Positions 20,952 through 30,636 of a DNA stretch of 63,360 bases are shown here, piece after piece. This DNA is from Alloascoidea africana (lineage: Eukaryota > Ascomycota > Alloascoideomycetes > Alloascoideales > Alloascoideaceae). The stretch lies in the NCBI GenBank assembly GCA_030581615.1, contig JAKTTT010000089.1:1-63360 (forward strand), in the 5' to 3' direction. The stretch's first letter is position 1. Every line of letters begins with the position of its first letter. The position numbers and the translations under genes were made by a program. The notes below the pieces were generated by a model. The model was not told where the DNA came from. It ran no database searches and saw nothing but the letters and a program-made list of their open reading frames with translations.

Positions 20952-22322
20952 GATGGTGTTTTTTACTAATAACGAGCCTCTCTGTATATACTACTGGGTT
21001 CTGTAAAATTGAAACTGCTAACTTCCTTCAGAACTAATCTTGGTGGGTATCAATGAAAAGCTGCGACAGGAAAAGGAGCAGTCAAATATTCGAGTTGGGG
21101 GAAGGGACGTGTTTACAGAAATTTGGTGTTGTTTTGGTGACGCGTCAGATCAGGATACAAGATTACCCGGCCCACTTCGACTAATAATGTTGTACAGTAA
21201 GTGGCAGGTTTGATAGTGACAAATCATATCTAAATCCTTTTATGATTCTATCTATTTCTCTGAGTTCTGGTACGTCTTATTTAGTCAATCTAAGCTGAGT
21301 ATGCATGGTAGTTAAGTTATGCTCTCATTTGCCAAAGACTCAATGTTTCGGTCGTAAGTAACACGAAACTGTTGACTACCCCATTACCCTTTTTGGGATC
21401 TACCAGCTCCATACTCCAAATTGCTCAACATGTCTACGCCACGCTTTCCTACTAGGAAATCAAATGTTTCCTAAGTGGTACTTCTCATGGTAGAATTGGC
21501 ACTGCCAGATCTGCTCGGATAGAAATGTTTCCTCTGGGTCCTAGCACTCTAAAGCCTTTTTGTTCCGTTTGTAAGAGATCACCCACCAGCTTTCGAGCTA
21601 TTGCAAAACGCTTAAGAAGTCGAGTCCCGTTTTAATTCGATTCTGGATATCATACACTATTTGTATTCCTTATAAAAAACTCTTTGTAGAATATGGAATA
21701 ACGAGAACTAATCATTCGTTTCGGAAAAATCACCTCATGGTGGTTCTCATTACCCTCTCCGTATAAGATCCGTCTCACCAATGGGGTCCTCTTCTAATCG
21801 ATGATCAACTGTTTTGGAGAAGAGTTAGAATTAGACGAGCTTAGGCCATCGTCAAATAAACAGTCGAGCATAGATCACCCTAGAGAGTCATTGTTGACTG
21901 GTTTTCGCATGGTCCTAAACTAGATGATTTGGCCTTGTTGAATAATATCTCCGTATTCCTTTAGAGCAATCTGAGGTTTAATATCTTCTAAGACAAATAA
22001 ACTGTTTGTTCAGAAAACGATTGAACATCTGTTAAGGACCTCCAAATGTAATCATCGGATTGCCTTTTATCCAAAAGTAGATATTTTTAAGGATGATAAT
22101 ATTAGAATCTATTCAGAAATAACGAGTACCTCTTTTATACAGAGGAAAAGGGAAAATGTTTCGATCAAGAAGGGTCAAAATATTTGTCTGGCATGAGAGT
22201 GTGTAACTTCCAGCACCTTAAGTAATTCCAGTACCGAAGACACATCGCACATCGATACTGAGCTTGATGAAACATAGTCTTGCAACTCGGCTGCTCACTT
22301 AGAAGAACGATAGAAAGGCACA
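20952..22322. other. Divergent intergenic region, RAD51 and PUP3
   Basis: 1.37 kb with frequent stops in all frames. Apart from the MCB site no gene, tRNA or repeat is recognised. It is long for a yeast housekeeping pair and could hold a non-coding RNA. Confidence 0.35.
21140..21145. promoter_or_regulatory. MCB site upstream of RAD51
   Basis: A perfect ACGCGT lies about 189 bp upstream of the RAD51 start. In S. cerevisiae MBF binds this motif and drives G1/S expression of RAD51. Function here is inferred from the motif and distance. Confidence 0.55.
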
Positions 22323-23216
22323 ATGTCAAATCCTTCAGAAATCAATGGTATGAATTCGATAACGACTCTGTTTTCCGAAGCGTTAGTTTTTTCATAAAGG
22401 ACACACGTAATTGTGCGGCTTTTGTGGAGCTTTGTGACTGTCGCCACCAGAGATGCCACCTCTTTTGCCAACAACCGCTTTTATGACGGGTTCAATCTGA
22501 ACACCATGATTGTTAAAAAGCCTACTTAGTGAATAAAGTCTAATACTCGACGTATAGGTGGCTCGGCTGTCGCGATGGTTGGTAAAGACTGTGTTGCCAT
22601 TGCATGCGACTTGAGATTGGGTAATCAGGCTCTAGGAGTCGCAAACGATTTCAATAAAGTATTCAGATATGGGCACGTACTACTGGGATTAACAGGATTG
22701 GCAACCGATGTTACAACTTTGTAAGTTCAATTGGAATACACGGGTTATCTACTTTCTCGTTGGACAAGTCTAACATGTCTCTTTAGATCTGAGGTGTTCC
22801 GCCAGAAAACAAATCTCTACAAACTACGGGAAGAACGGGATATCGAGCCAGAGACCTTGGCAAACTTGGTATCGTCATCGTTATACGAGAAAAGGTTCGG
22901 ACCTTACTTTGTGGGTCCAATAGTCGCAGGAATAAACTCGAAAACTGGAAAGCCATTTATTTGCAGTTTTGATTCAATTGGTTGTATTGATTTTTGTCAC
23001 GACTTTGCTGTCTCAGGAACAGCCTCCAATCAGCTATACGGCATGTGCGAGTCTCTATACGAACCGAACCTGGAACCCGAGGATCTATTTGAAACTATTT
23101 CGCAAGCGATATTGAACGCACAGGATCGAGATGCTCTTAGTGGCTGGGGTGGCCTCGTGTATATCGTTACGAAGGACCAGATAATCAAAAGACTACTGAA
23201 AACAAGACAGGATTAG
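22323..23216 (+). CDS. PUP3: Proteasome beta-3 subunit, three exons
   Basis: Exons 22323-22347, 22558-22720 and 22787-23216 join to 205 residues, the same length as S. cerevisiae Pup3. The first exon codes only MSNPSEIN plus one base. Intron 1 is 210 nt (GTATGA donor, TCTAAT branch, ATAG acceptor); intron 2 is 66 nt (GTAAGT, TCTAAC, TTAG). Family signatures include MVGKDCVAIACDLRLG, TGLATDVTTL and the C-terminal LSGWGGLVYI. It is a non-catalytic beta subunit of the 20S core; the N terminus keeps the NGGSAVAM start with no threonine nucleophile. It converges with CMC2. Confidence 0.96.
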
Positions 23217-23439
23217 AAAGGTGTGGTTTGTATAGATTGTAATGTGAGATTTGTTTTCACATTGTGTGATAAACCTTGCGTGCTCATTAGTCACTATATT
23301 TACAAATATATATTGCAACGACCTAGATCTTCACCAATAATACCACCGAGATTAGATTTATATGTTCAATAGAAAGGATGTGGGGAAAGCAAAGGCGCAG
23401 CTCATGAATGTTCAAGAAAAGGGGTCAAAAAGTTTCCCT

Positions 23440-23855
23440 CTATATTTTCCCTTGTCGTTCCAGCTCTTCTATTTTTTTCAACTTCAGTCCTGGTCCATAT
23501 GTTTCTTCATCAACTTTGCTCCATTTCTTTTCGATTTTTTTCTGCTGTTCTCTAGCCTTTTCAAAGTTAAATTTGTTCTTTTCTGCACGAGCAGCGGAAA
23601 GACATTCGTTTAGATCATGTTTGATATTATTGCATTTCCCAAATGCCTTCTTCAAGAACTTATTCTGATGGCATTCTTCCAGAGCTTCTATGAGTTCCTC
23701 GCACTCTATCATAGTCCGTTGTTAGTAATGCTGTTTTCCTCTGTTCGTAGCCATATCCAGTGATGACAGGCTAGACCATAAATGACTCCTAGAACCCGTA
23801 AGTTTAATGCCCCATACATACTTCTATATTTATAGTCAGCTAACTGTGGATGCAT
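23440..23855 (-). CDS. CMC2: Twin CX9C mitochondrial protein CMC2, two exons
   Basis: Exon 1 is 23855-23822 and exon 2 is 23705-23440, giving 99 residues. The donor is GTATGT, the branch a perfect TACTAAC and the acceptor ATAG. Splicing yields MHPQLADYKYRKCEELIE, restoring the conserved MHPQL start that the longest single frame lacks. Two CX9C motifs (CEELIEALEEC and CNNIKHDLNEC) are visible. Cmc2 is an intermembrane-space protein needed for cytochrome c oxidase assembly, imported and folded by the Mia40 relay. It is divergent from AIM11 across a short shared promoter. Confidence 0.92.
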
Positions 23856-24011
23856 TTTGTGATCTCTTTATTTTATTGTTGTAAGAAATTCAGAAAGTAA
23901 GACCAAAACGGAGGATGATGGTTGGATTAAGACCATGGTCACGTGAACATATTTATCACCAGAGACTTCAAATCGTTTCTCATTTGACTTGTCACTGGAA
24001 CAATATTGATT
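23856..24011. promoter_or_regulatory. Bidirectional promoter CMC2/AIM11 with TCACGTGA
   Basis: Only 156 bp separate the two start codons. A perfect palindromic E-box TCACGTGA sits at 23939-23946, near the middle. Cbf1-type bHLH factors bind this sequence in yeasts. Shared control of two mitochondrial genes is inferred. Confidence 0.6.
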
Positions 24012-24475
24012 ATGGCTTCTTCGACTTCTAGCATTTCTGATTTGTTCCCTGTAATACTCACATCATCTGATCCTTATGTCAGACGGAGGAGGAGCCAGTT
24101 ATTGCTATTTTACGGGTCTGTAGCCCTGACACTTTTGTCTTTACGTATAACCACGAAAGGCATTCAACAACGTAAATGTATGTCTTCATTTTGCCTGGAC
24201 AGTAGCTTTTATGTAGAAAGAAGGTTTATTAATCTACAGATAATACAGTTATCCCAACGACTTTTCAGGCCAATCATTTACCCCCTTCGTTCAATTTGCA
24301 TAGGGATGCAATGGCTGCTGTAGGTCAGGCATCTTTACTTGCAACGACAGTGTTCGCCACAACGATTACGGGAGCCGCTTTGCTTTGGGATGTGTCTTCA
24401 ATGAAAGATTTTGGCGTCAAGATGAAAAGTCTGCTTGGTGGAAAGAGTACCGGAGCACCCACAGAAGCACTCTAA
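24012..24475 (+). CDS. AIM11: Altered-inheritance-of-mitochondria protein AIM11, two exons
   Basis: Exons 24012-24177 and 24249-24475 give 130 residues. The donor GTATGT, a TTATTAAT branch and the acceptor ACAG place the join so that the product reads ...GIQQRKFIPTTFQANHLPP, matching the RKYVPSIFQQN region of S. cerevisiae Aim11; other acceptors shift the frame. Two hydrophobic segments flank the junction (LLLFYGSVALTLLSLRI and the LLATTVFATTITGAALLW stretch), so it is a two-span membrane protein. The family's function is poorly known and linked to mitochondrial genome maintenance. Confidence 0.88.
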
Positions 24476-24759
24476 GTTCGCATTCACAGGCCTTTGATTT
24501 GATTTGCTCATCACCTCTTTTGTTGAGGAATCTGTTGTCTATTTCCGAGACGAATTCGCTTTATCATTTGTTCTCACCTTTTGTCAGACTTTACCTATTA
24601 CAATTTTGGTTCACATGGCTGTTGGAATTCAAAGTCCAAAATTTGAGATGTAATAATGTGCATAAACATAATGACGAAAAAAACGAGATAAAATAATAAA
24701 CAATCCGGATATCATACAAGCTCTTGTATATATAGATATATGTAATGCGAACTTGGCAA

Positions 24760-27084
24760 TTAATTTGCAATACTGGCTTGTCGCTCATAAAATTCAACAA
24801 TTTGCTGGGAACTTGTGGCTTCCTCTGGTCCTTTATCATCGCGTTGTTTTATAAATCTTGGAAATCTTAAGGAAATGCCCTTGCCATATTGAGCGTTCCC
24901 AGCTTTGTAAACGGGAGAGAGGGAGAGATCCGCTGTTAGTACCTCCCAAACCATAGTAGGCTCGAACCAGACATCAGGGGAGTTATTCGCAGATGATGAA
25001 TCGTAAATATAATAAGATTTGGGAGTTGGGATTACCGTGTTGGAGAGGATTTCGTGGAATTTTTTCAAGTCTTCTTCGCTGAATCCTGTACCGATCTTGC
25101 ATGTGGTTTCATATTCGCCAGAATCTGGATTATAACAACCGAGAAGAAAGCCTCCATAGACGCTTGTCCGTTTCCCTCTCCCATAGTAAGCACCCAGTAC
25201 TACCAAATCAAGAGAGTCGCCTATTCCATCTAGATAGTCTTTCTTTAGCTTTAGCCAATTCCTGCTTCGCCGACTTGGTTCATATCCGCTTTCTGGTCCC
25301 TTTAACATCTTCACCATCAAACCTTCACAGTTATCCTGGACACTCTGGTTCAAAAAAGTTTGAATCTCATCAATGTTGTTTGTGTTCATTGATGTCGCAA
25401 AAGCGAATTTACCTTCAACTGGGTTTAAAACATCTCTCAAACATTGTCTTCGTTCCTCTAAAGAGCGTTGGATCAATGCCTCTCCATTAAGTGAAAGCAT
25501 ATCAAAGGCAAATAGGCATACATTAACGGTAATATTCCCCTCTTTAACGTCCTTCCTTTTTCTTGTGGAGAGAATTTGAAATGGTAGGATTTTTTTCTGG
25601 ACTCTGTCCCAAGCAACCGCCTCACAGTCCAGAATCAACGATTTGACATTTGTTTCGGGCTTTAGGAACCCCGACACAGCAGACAAGATATCTGGGTATC
25701 TCTGGGACATGTCTTCTGAGTTTCTCGAGTAAACACGTACGGTCTTGTCCTCGAGTAAATGGACCTGAGCCCGTTCTCCATCATATTTGTACTCGCAGGT
25801 AAAATCTTGGCCCTGGAATCGATCCAGAACCTCCGTAATTGATTTTGTCGGTTTGGCTAACATAGGCTTCAGAGGTATACCAGTTGTCAACCTGACTGAT
25901 TCCTGCAACTTGTCGAGCCCATCATTGATTGTAGCTTTAATTATGATCTCATAGTTTGGTACCTGGTAAAAAGCATCTTTTATTCTTTCCTCTGCTTGTA
26001 CAAAGTTCTCGGGGCTCACTTTAAGCGGCTTACCAGGGTGTGCCTTTTCGTATTCCCAAGTTACAAAAGCTTGGGAAAGAGCTAGGAGAACCGATTTTTC
26101 CGCCAGACCAATCCTCAGTTTGCCCTCTAAACTGCGAATCAAGAATTTGGCCTCTTGTCCCTTACATGCAGTCATCATACCGTTTATAATCCCGATTTTT
26201 TTAGACTGTGAGGCATTTCCTGTGACCGTTGCAATTTCTTTTAACTGTGAGAATACAAAGTCAACTGTAAGAGGCTTGGGTCTAAACATTGTGGGCTGTT
26301 TGGATCGCGATTGCTGCGCTACTGTGCCCAAGTCACCACTTACTCTGTAATCAGCTTTGATCTTAGCCTGTGATCTGCCCGTACCTTCAGCAATAGCTTT
26401 AATTATGATTCCTTCTCCCAATCCCAATTCTAAACCTTCGTAATCGGGTCCAAGTCTGTTTATGAAAAGAAGAGCGACAGGGATTAATGATAGAGGGCTT
26501 GTTCTCAGTACCTGTAGGAAAAAGTCCGCACAATAACTAACGATTTGAAGTCTTTTCGTTGTGGATTCAATTTTTTCAAAAGTATCGCATACCGCAGCAT
26601 AAGGAACAGGTTCATTAGCCTTCCAAGTAATCTTCCCCACATTGTTTTCCTTTTGACTGCTCAGAGATAAAAGTTGCTTTGCTTCAGCCAGTTCCACATT
26701 TTTGGACTCCTCAGCTTCAACTTCTTCAGATTCCATATCACTGTCATCTTTTGTGTCATTCTTTTGGGGGACTTCAGGCTCTTTCACGTCATTATCTTTG
26801 TTGAAACTTGAAGACGGAGCATCTTTCTCTTCAACAGCTGGGGTTGGCAGTTTGGCATCTTTTATATCTGTTGAAGGTTCAGTTTTTTGTGCTTTTGATT
26901 CCTGGGGTTCAGATTCGTCCTCTGACTCTACTATTCTTTTCCTTTTCAAACGTCTTTTCGATTCCTCTGCGGGTTTCTCTTCAGTCTTGTTGTTGGTGGA
27001 ATTGGGTATTGAAGGTTGCGGTTTCACCGTCTTGTTTTTCTGTTTAGCGAAAAAACTGGCAAGAGTGGACTGATGGCCAGCCAT
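24760..27084 (-). CDS. CDC9: ATP-dependent DNA ligase I
   Basis: 774 residues from the ATG at 27084. The N terminus has a PCNA-binding PIP box (QSTLASFF at about 5-12) followed by a disordered, basic and acidic region with a nuclear-localisation-like RRLKRKR. The DNA-binding domain spans about 150-400. The adenylation domain has the catalytic lysine in EYKYDGERAQVH near residue 433, and the OB-fold follows, with the conserved LKLKKDYL motif. It seals Okazaki fragments and repair nicks. In S. cerevisiae a longer form made from an upstream ATG goes to mitochondria; no upstream in-frame ATG is seen here, only non-ATG codons, so a mitochondrial form would need another mechanism. Confidence 0.96.
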   Translation of the reverse strand: MAGHQSTLASFFAKQKNKTVKPQPSIPNSTNNKTEEKPAEESKRRLKRKRIVESEDESEPQESKAQKTEPSTDIKDAKLPTPAVEEKDAPSSSFNKDNDVKEPEVPQKNDTKDDSDMESEEVEAEESKNVELAEAKQLLSLSSQKENNVGKITWKANEPVPYAAVCDTFEKIESTTKRLQIVSYCADFFLQVLRTSPLSLIPVALLFINRLGPDYEGLELGLGEGIIIKAIAEGTGRSQAKIKADYRVSGDLGTVAQQSRSKQPTMFRPKPLTVDFVFSQLKEIATVTGNASQSKKIGIINGMMTACKGQEAKFLIRSLEGKLRIGLAEKSVLLALSQAFVTWEYEKAHPGKPLKVSPENFVQAEERIKDAFYQVPNYEIIIKATINDGLDKLQESVRLTTGIPLKPMLAKPTKSITEVLDRFQGQDFTCEYKYDGERAQVHLLEDKTVRVYSRNSEDMSQRYPDILSAVSGFLKPETNVKSLILDCEAVAWDRVQKKILPFQILSTRKRKDVKEGNITVNVCLFAFDMLSLNGEALIQRSLEERRQCLRDVLNPVEGKFAFATSMNTNNIDEIQTFLNQSVQDNCEGLMVKMLKGPESGYEPSRRSRNWLKLKKDYLDGIGDSLDLVVLGAYYGRGKRTSVYGGFLLGCYNPDSGEYETTCKIGTGFSEEDLKKFHEILSNTVIPTPKSYYIYDSSSANNSPDVWFEPTMVWEVLTADLSLSPVYKAGNAQYGKGISLRFPRFIKQRDDKGPEEATSSQQIVEFYERQASIAN

Positions 27085-27188
27085 TTCGGAAATTATGACT
27101 TTCAGACAGAACAATTAATTTAAAACGTGTAAAAAAGTGCCGCCAGTCGATGGGTTTTATATTTTACAACTAAAACAGAGAAAGTGAC

Positions 27189-27202
27189 TTTTCGTGTCGC
27201 GT
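27189..27202 (-). promoter_or_regulatory. SCB plus MCB-like cluster upstream of CDC9
   Basis: On the minus strand ACGCGACACGAAAA combines an MCB-like ACGCGA with a full SCB CACGAAAA, about 105 bp upstream of the CDC9 start. SBF/MBF use these at G1/S in yeast. Role inferred. Confidence 0.5.
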
Positions 27203-28125
27203 TTAGTCGAAGATGAGATCCTGTGTGTGTACGGATGTTGTGAATTTTGTAGGGTAATAATGTTAATCGTATTTACAAACAAGCCAAGACACAGAAGGAA
27301 AAGAAAGCTTCGTGACAGTGAGGGAAGGGAGGGTGCCATGAAAGAGATGGGATTCAGAATTTGGGAGTGCTTGAAGCAATGAGTTGTCTACTAAGCAAAT
27401 GAAAGAGGTGGAGGCTAGTTGATCTGATCACCAGTGAATATGAGAGGCGATCCTATCGAAATTCCTCTTAATAGCAATTCCAAGACACAGATTCCAGCTT
27501 TCTCATAATCGGAGATTTTTTAAAAGAAAAGAACAATTTCTCATTTGTAAGATCACCAAAATTAGTAGGTTTCTCTCTTGTCAAGGTATCTCAAACTCTT
27601 TCTATTTCCAAGCTTCTAAAACTGGAGAAACTACGGGTTTGAATTGATAACCAACCCCACAAAATGAGATCAGTCGTTTATAATTATCTGTTTGGCATTT
27701 AAACTGATCTCAGCATCTTCTCTCGATCTATTCTTGTTCCAATGGTTATACATCGTTTCAAAAAGGTGCTTTGCCATAGGGGGATGTGAGATTGGATGCC
27801 AGTTATGAACGGATTTAGGTATCCCCACCACGATGAGGGATTGTAGAAATGGTCAGTAGCACGATGGAGATGACTGAGCCATTGTGGAGAGTAGTATAGA
27901 GAGAGAAAAGTAGCTAGCTGAATAAAAGGGTTAAGAATGTACTCCCCAGTTTCTCCAGGTGTCACAGGCATTGTCAAACACCATTACAATACTTCTCACT
28001 TGCTTAAATTTATATTAAAAAGATCAAAAAATCACGAGTCATCTCCATTATATGATTTAATCTTCTGTAATTGACCAGTATATCCCATGTATAAAGTATT
28101 CTTGTATATGCCCCCCAAATAATAA
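27203..28125. other. Intergenic between CDC9 and the membrane-protein gene
   Basis: About 0.9 kb with no supported gene; CDC9 upstream sequence and the 3' region of the next minus-strand gene. Confidence 0.4.
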
Positions 28126-28720
28126 TCATGGCAAACCAGCAATCGCCACGGAAATATCTTCCTCCATATCAGGAGTCATCAGCACAGGTCCATCTTCACC
28201 AGCCCAATCAATGTGTTCCATTTCCATATCAAAACCAAGTGTATTTGAATCCTCATTTTCAACCTCAGCGGCGTCGTCTACCTTTAGTTCAGAATGTGGG
28301 ATAATAACGCCAATTCTCGGACCAGCAGTCTCATCAGTTAAAGCCGGGGGTTCATTGTTTAGTACATTGTGTCTCAAGAATTGGAAAAACATGATCAAGG
28401 CGAAAAATGCAAAAGTAGATAGCACCAGACGGTGACAGATCTTTACTTTACTAAGGCATGCTTTTCTGCAACAAGGGTGTTCGCCATTAATTCTGTTTGC
28501 ACAAGGAGCGTGGTTTCGCTTGGTCTGATCTTCGAGATCGTCAATTAAAGTCTTCTCCATGGTGAAGCCTAGTTTATTGTTCACTGCTATTTTGGTTTGC
28601 TCCACCTAATGATTAAAATGATATGGTTGTGACAAGAAGTGGGGATGTGTCTCTGTGTGTGTGTGTTACCCGGCGTTCCAAATTGGTGAATATTGGAAAG
28701 ATGAGGACTATGTTTTTCAT
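28126..28720 (-). CDS. Single-span membrane protein of unknown function, probably two exons
   Basis: The main frame (28605-28126) has no ATG before MEKTLIDDL at 28560. A candidate exon 1 at 28720-28670 (MKNIVLIFPIFTNLERR) joins through a 64-nt intron (GTAACA donor, TTTTAAT branch, TTAG acceptor) in phase 0 and would give 176 residues. A transmembrane helix (LVLSTFAFFALIMFFQF) follows a cysteine cluster (PCCRKACLSK), a likely palmitoylation site. The C-terminal half is acidic and lies on the other side of the membrane. No family is recognised. If the intron is wrong, the protein starts at 28560 (144 residues). Confidence 0.55.
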
Positions 28721-29559
28721 TTCACCATTGGTTTTCAAGTCCTGTTCAAGTTTTGAGCTAATGTATTTCAAAGTTTCAATTCAATAACATTTATTATTGT
28801 TTACAGCCTCAAACTATTACTATGAATTGATAGATTCTATGAGCATTGGTCTGGTTCGTTCACAAGGAATTGAGGCGTCAATTTCAAACCACCAAACCAC
28901 AACATATATATGTACTGGTTAAACCAACAATTAGAGCACTATTTTGTTAATCTGTTAATCTGATGGTCCCCACGTGAAAAGCAATTATGCAATACTGTTA
29001 TGAAGATGCTCTTCGTTCCAACACACCTTTACAGGGTTTTCGATGCATGACATCTCTTAAAATTACGAAACCTAGCTTTTCCCAGACTATTTATATCTCC
29101 TTGGACGAAGAATGGGATACATTCCAAATTAAACGGCGTTACAATTTTTTTTTTTAGGGGCAAGATTTTGTGTGAACAAGATCCAAGGGATTAAAAACCA
29201 TCGCTGAATGCATAAAATTCAAACATGAGTTGGAGACTCTTGATTACGAAACAATTGTTTACTGTTGATATATAGCTGGGTGATTGTCCTGGCATATTGT
29301 CAGATGGATGTTTCAGCTCTTATTTTTTGTCTTTACTTACTCACAGGCGACCTCCATTCCCCAAATGTGAAAAAAAATGGCAGTATTTAAAAGGGAAGGG
29401 ATCTGTTTTTCTGGAATGGCAAAACAGACACATATTTTTTGTATTGTCTTTATTTGATTTTGCTTTTTTGATAAAAGCACTTTCTCAATTCAATTCAATT
29501 GATTTCAGAAAGCTTGGTTCTTTACTGATATCCATTATTATTATTTTTGACTTGACAAA
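28721..29559. other. Upstream region of the cellulase gene
   Basis: AT-rich, non-coding. A CACGTG lies near 28974. It should hold the divergent promoters of the membrane protein and the GH45 gene. Nothing else is seen. Confidence 0.4.
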
Positions 29560-30636
29560 ATGTTACAAGTGAAAACAGCTTCTCTTCTTTCAGCTTTGTA
29601 CCTGGTACTTCCAACACTCGGAGATTCATGTAGTCCCTTGTATGGACAATGTGGAGGGATCAGCTGGTCTGGTTCTACCTGTTGTCAGAATGGCGCTTCT
29701 TGTGTTTCGGTTAACGAATACTATTCCCAATGCTTACCTCAAGGAGGATGGGGCGGTTGGGCCAATTCTGCTGGTACCACCACTAAAGCCAATGGCGGTA
29801 GCAATGCCAACTCTTTGAGGACTGTTGTCAAGTCTTCATCTGCTGTAGAGACAGCAGCAGTTGCTGATGATGCAGACACTGGTACTAATACTAATGCCAA
29901 TACTAATACTAATGCCAATGCCAATGCCAATGCCAATGCTAATGCTAATACTAATTCCAACACTGGTAGCACCTCTTCCTCTGGATCAAGCAGCGGATCG
30001 AGTGCGGTTTCTGGAGGAGCATCGGGCTCTGGCAAGACTACACGATACTGGGACTGTTGCAAGCCCAGCTGCTCATGGACGGGCAAGGCCGACGTGTCCA
30101 ACCCGGTCGACAGCTGTGCCGCTGATGGGGTCACCGTCCTGGGAGTCGACACCACCAGCGGATGTGCAGGTGGCACGGCCTATATGTGTAGCAACCAGCA
30201 ACCTTTTATGGTCTCCGATGACCTCGCGTACGGTTTTGCTGCTGTTTCGCTGACAGGCGGGACAGATGATTCGATGTGCTGCTCTTGCTACCGATTGACT
30301 TTTACATCTACGAGTCTATCGGGCAAGCAGATGATTGTTCAGGCCACCAACACGGGGAGCGATCTAAGCACGAACCAGTTTGACATTGCGATTCCCGGCG
30401 GCGGACAGGGCCTGTACTCGGGATGCTCGACGCAGTTTGACACCGGAGATGTCTGGGGAGAGCAGTATGGTGGGATCAGCTCGCAGTCGCAGTGCTCTGC
30501 GCTGCCCTCTGTGCTTCAGGATGGGTGTAACTGGCGCTTTGATTGGTTTGACGGTGCCGATAACCCATCGGTCGACTTTGAAGAGGTCGAGTGTCCCTCG
30601 CAGTTGACGGACATTACGGGATGCCAGCGAAATTGA
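29560..30636 (+). CDS. Secreted GH45 endoglucanase with N-terminal CBM1
   Basis: 358 residues. A signal peptide at 1-21 is followed by a fungal cellulose-binding module CBM1 at about 24-59 ([11 protein letters not shown]...[11 protein letters not shown]). A long linker at 60-158 includes Asn-Ala/Asn-Thr dipeptides and a Ser/Gly stretch. The GH45 domain runs from about 160: [12 protein letters not shown] carries the general-base Asp165, and [11 protein letters not shown] carries the second catalytic Asp275. Many cysteines match the family's disulfides. It would cut beta-1,4-glucan outside the cell. GH45 is rare in budding yeasts and CBM1 rarer, so ancestral retention or transfer from filamentous fungi are both possible. 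The catalytic half is GC-richer than the flanks. Confidence 0.93.
   Translation: MLQVKTASLLSALYLVLPTLGDSCSPLYGQCGGISWSGSTCCQNGASCVSVNEYYSQCLPQGGWGGWANSAGTTTKANGGSNANSLRTVVKSSSAVETAAVADDADTGTNTNANTNTNANANANANANANTNSNTGSTSSSGSSSGSSAVSGGASGSGKTTRYWDCCKPSCSWTGKADVSNPVDSCAADGVTVLGVDTTSGCAGGTAYMCSNQQPFMVSDDLAYGFAAVSLTGGTDDSMCCSCYRLTFTSTSLSGKQMIVQATNTGSDLSTNQFDIAIPGGGQGLYSGCSTQFDTGDVWGEQYGGISSQSQCSALPSVLQDGCNWRFDWFDGADNPSVDFEEVECPSQLTDITGCQRN
29881..29958 (+). repeat. AATGCC/AATACT repeat coding the Asn-Ala/Asn-Thr linker
   Basis: Near-perfect hexanucleotide repeats code alternating Asn with Thr or Ala between CBM1 and the catalytic domain. Such tracts vary in copy number and would change linker length. 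Confidence 0.8.

Noticed and set aside
27085-27114. Ten-residue upstream extension of CDC9
   Set aside because: It starts with TTG, not ATG; the PIP box follows ATG 27084 directly as in other ligases.
29739-30176. 145-codon antisense frame under the GH45 gene
   Set aside because: Shadow of the GC-rich repeat linker; Leu-Ala repeats only.
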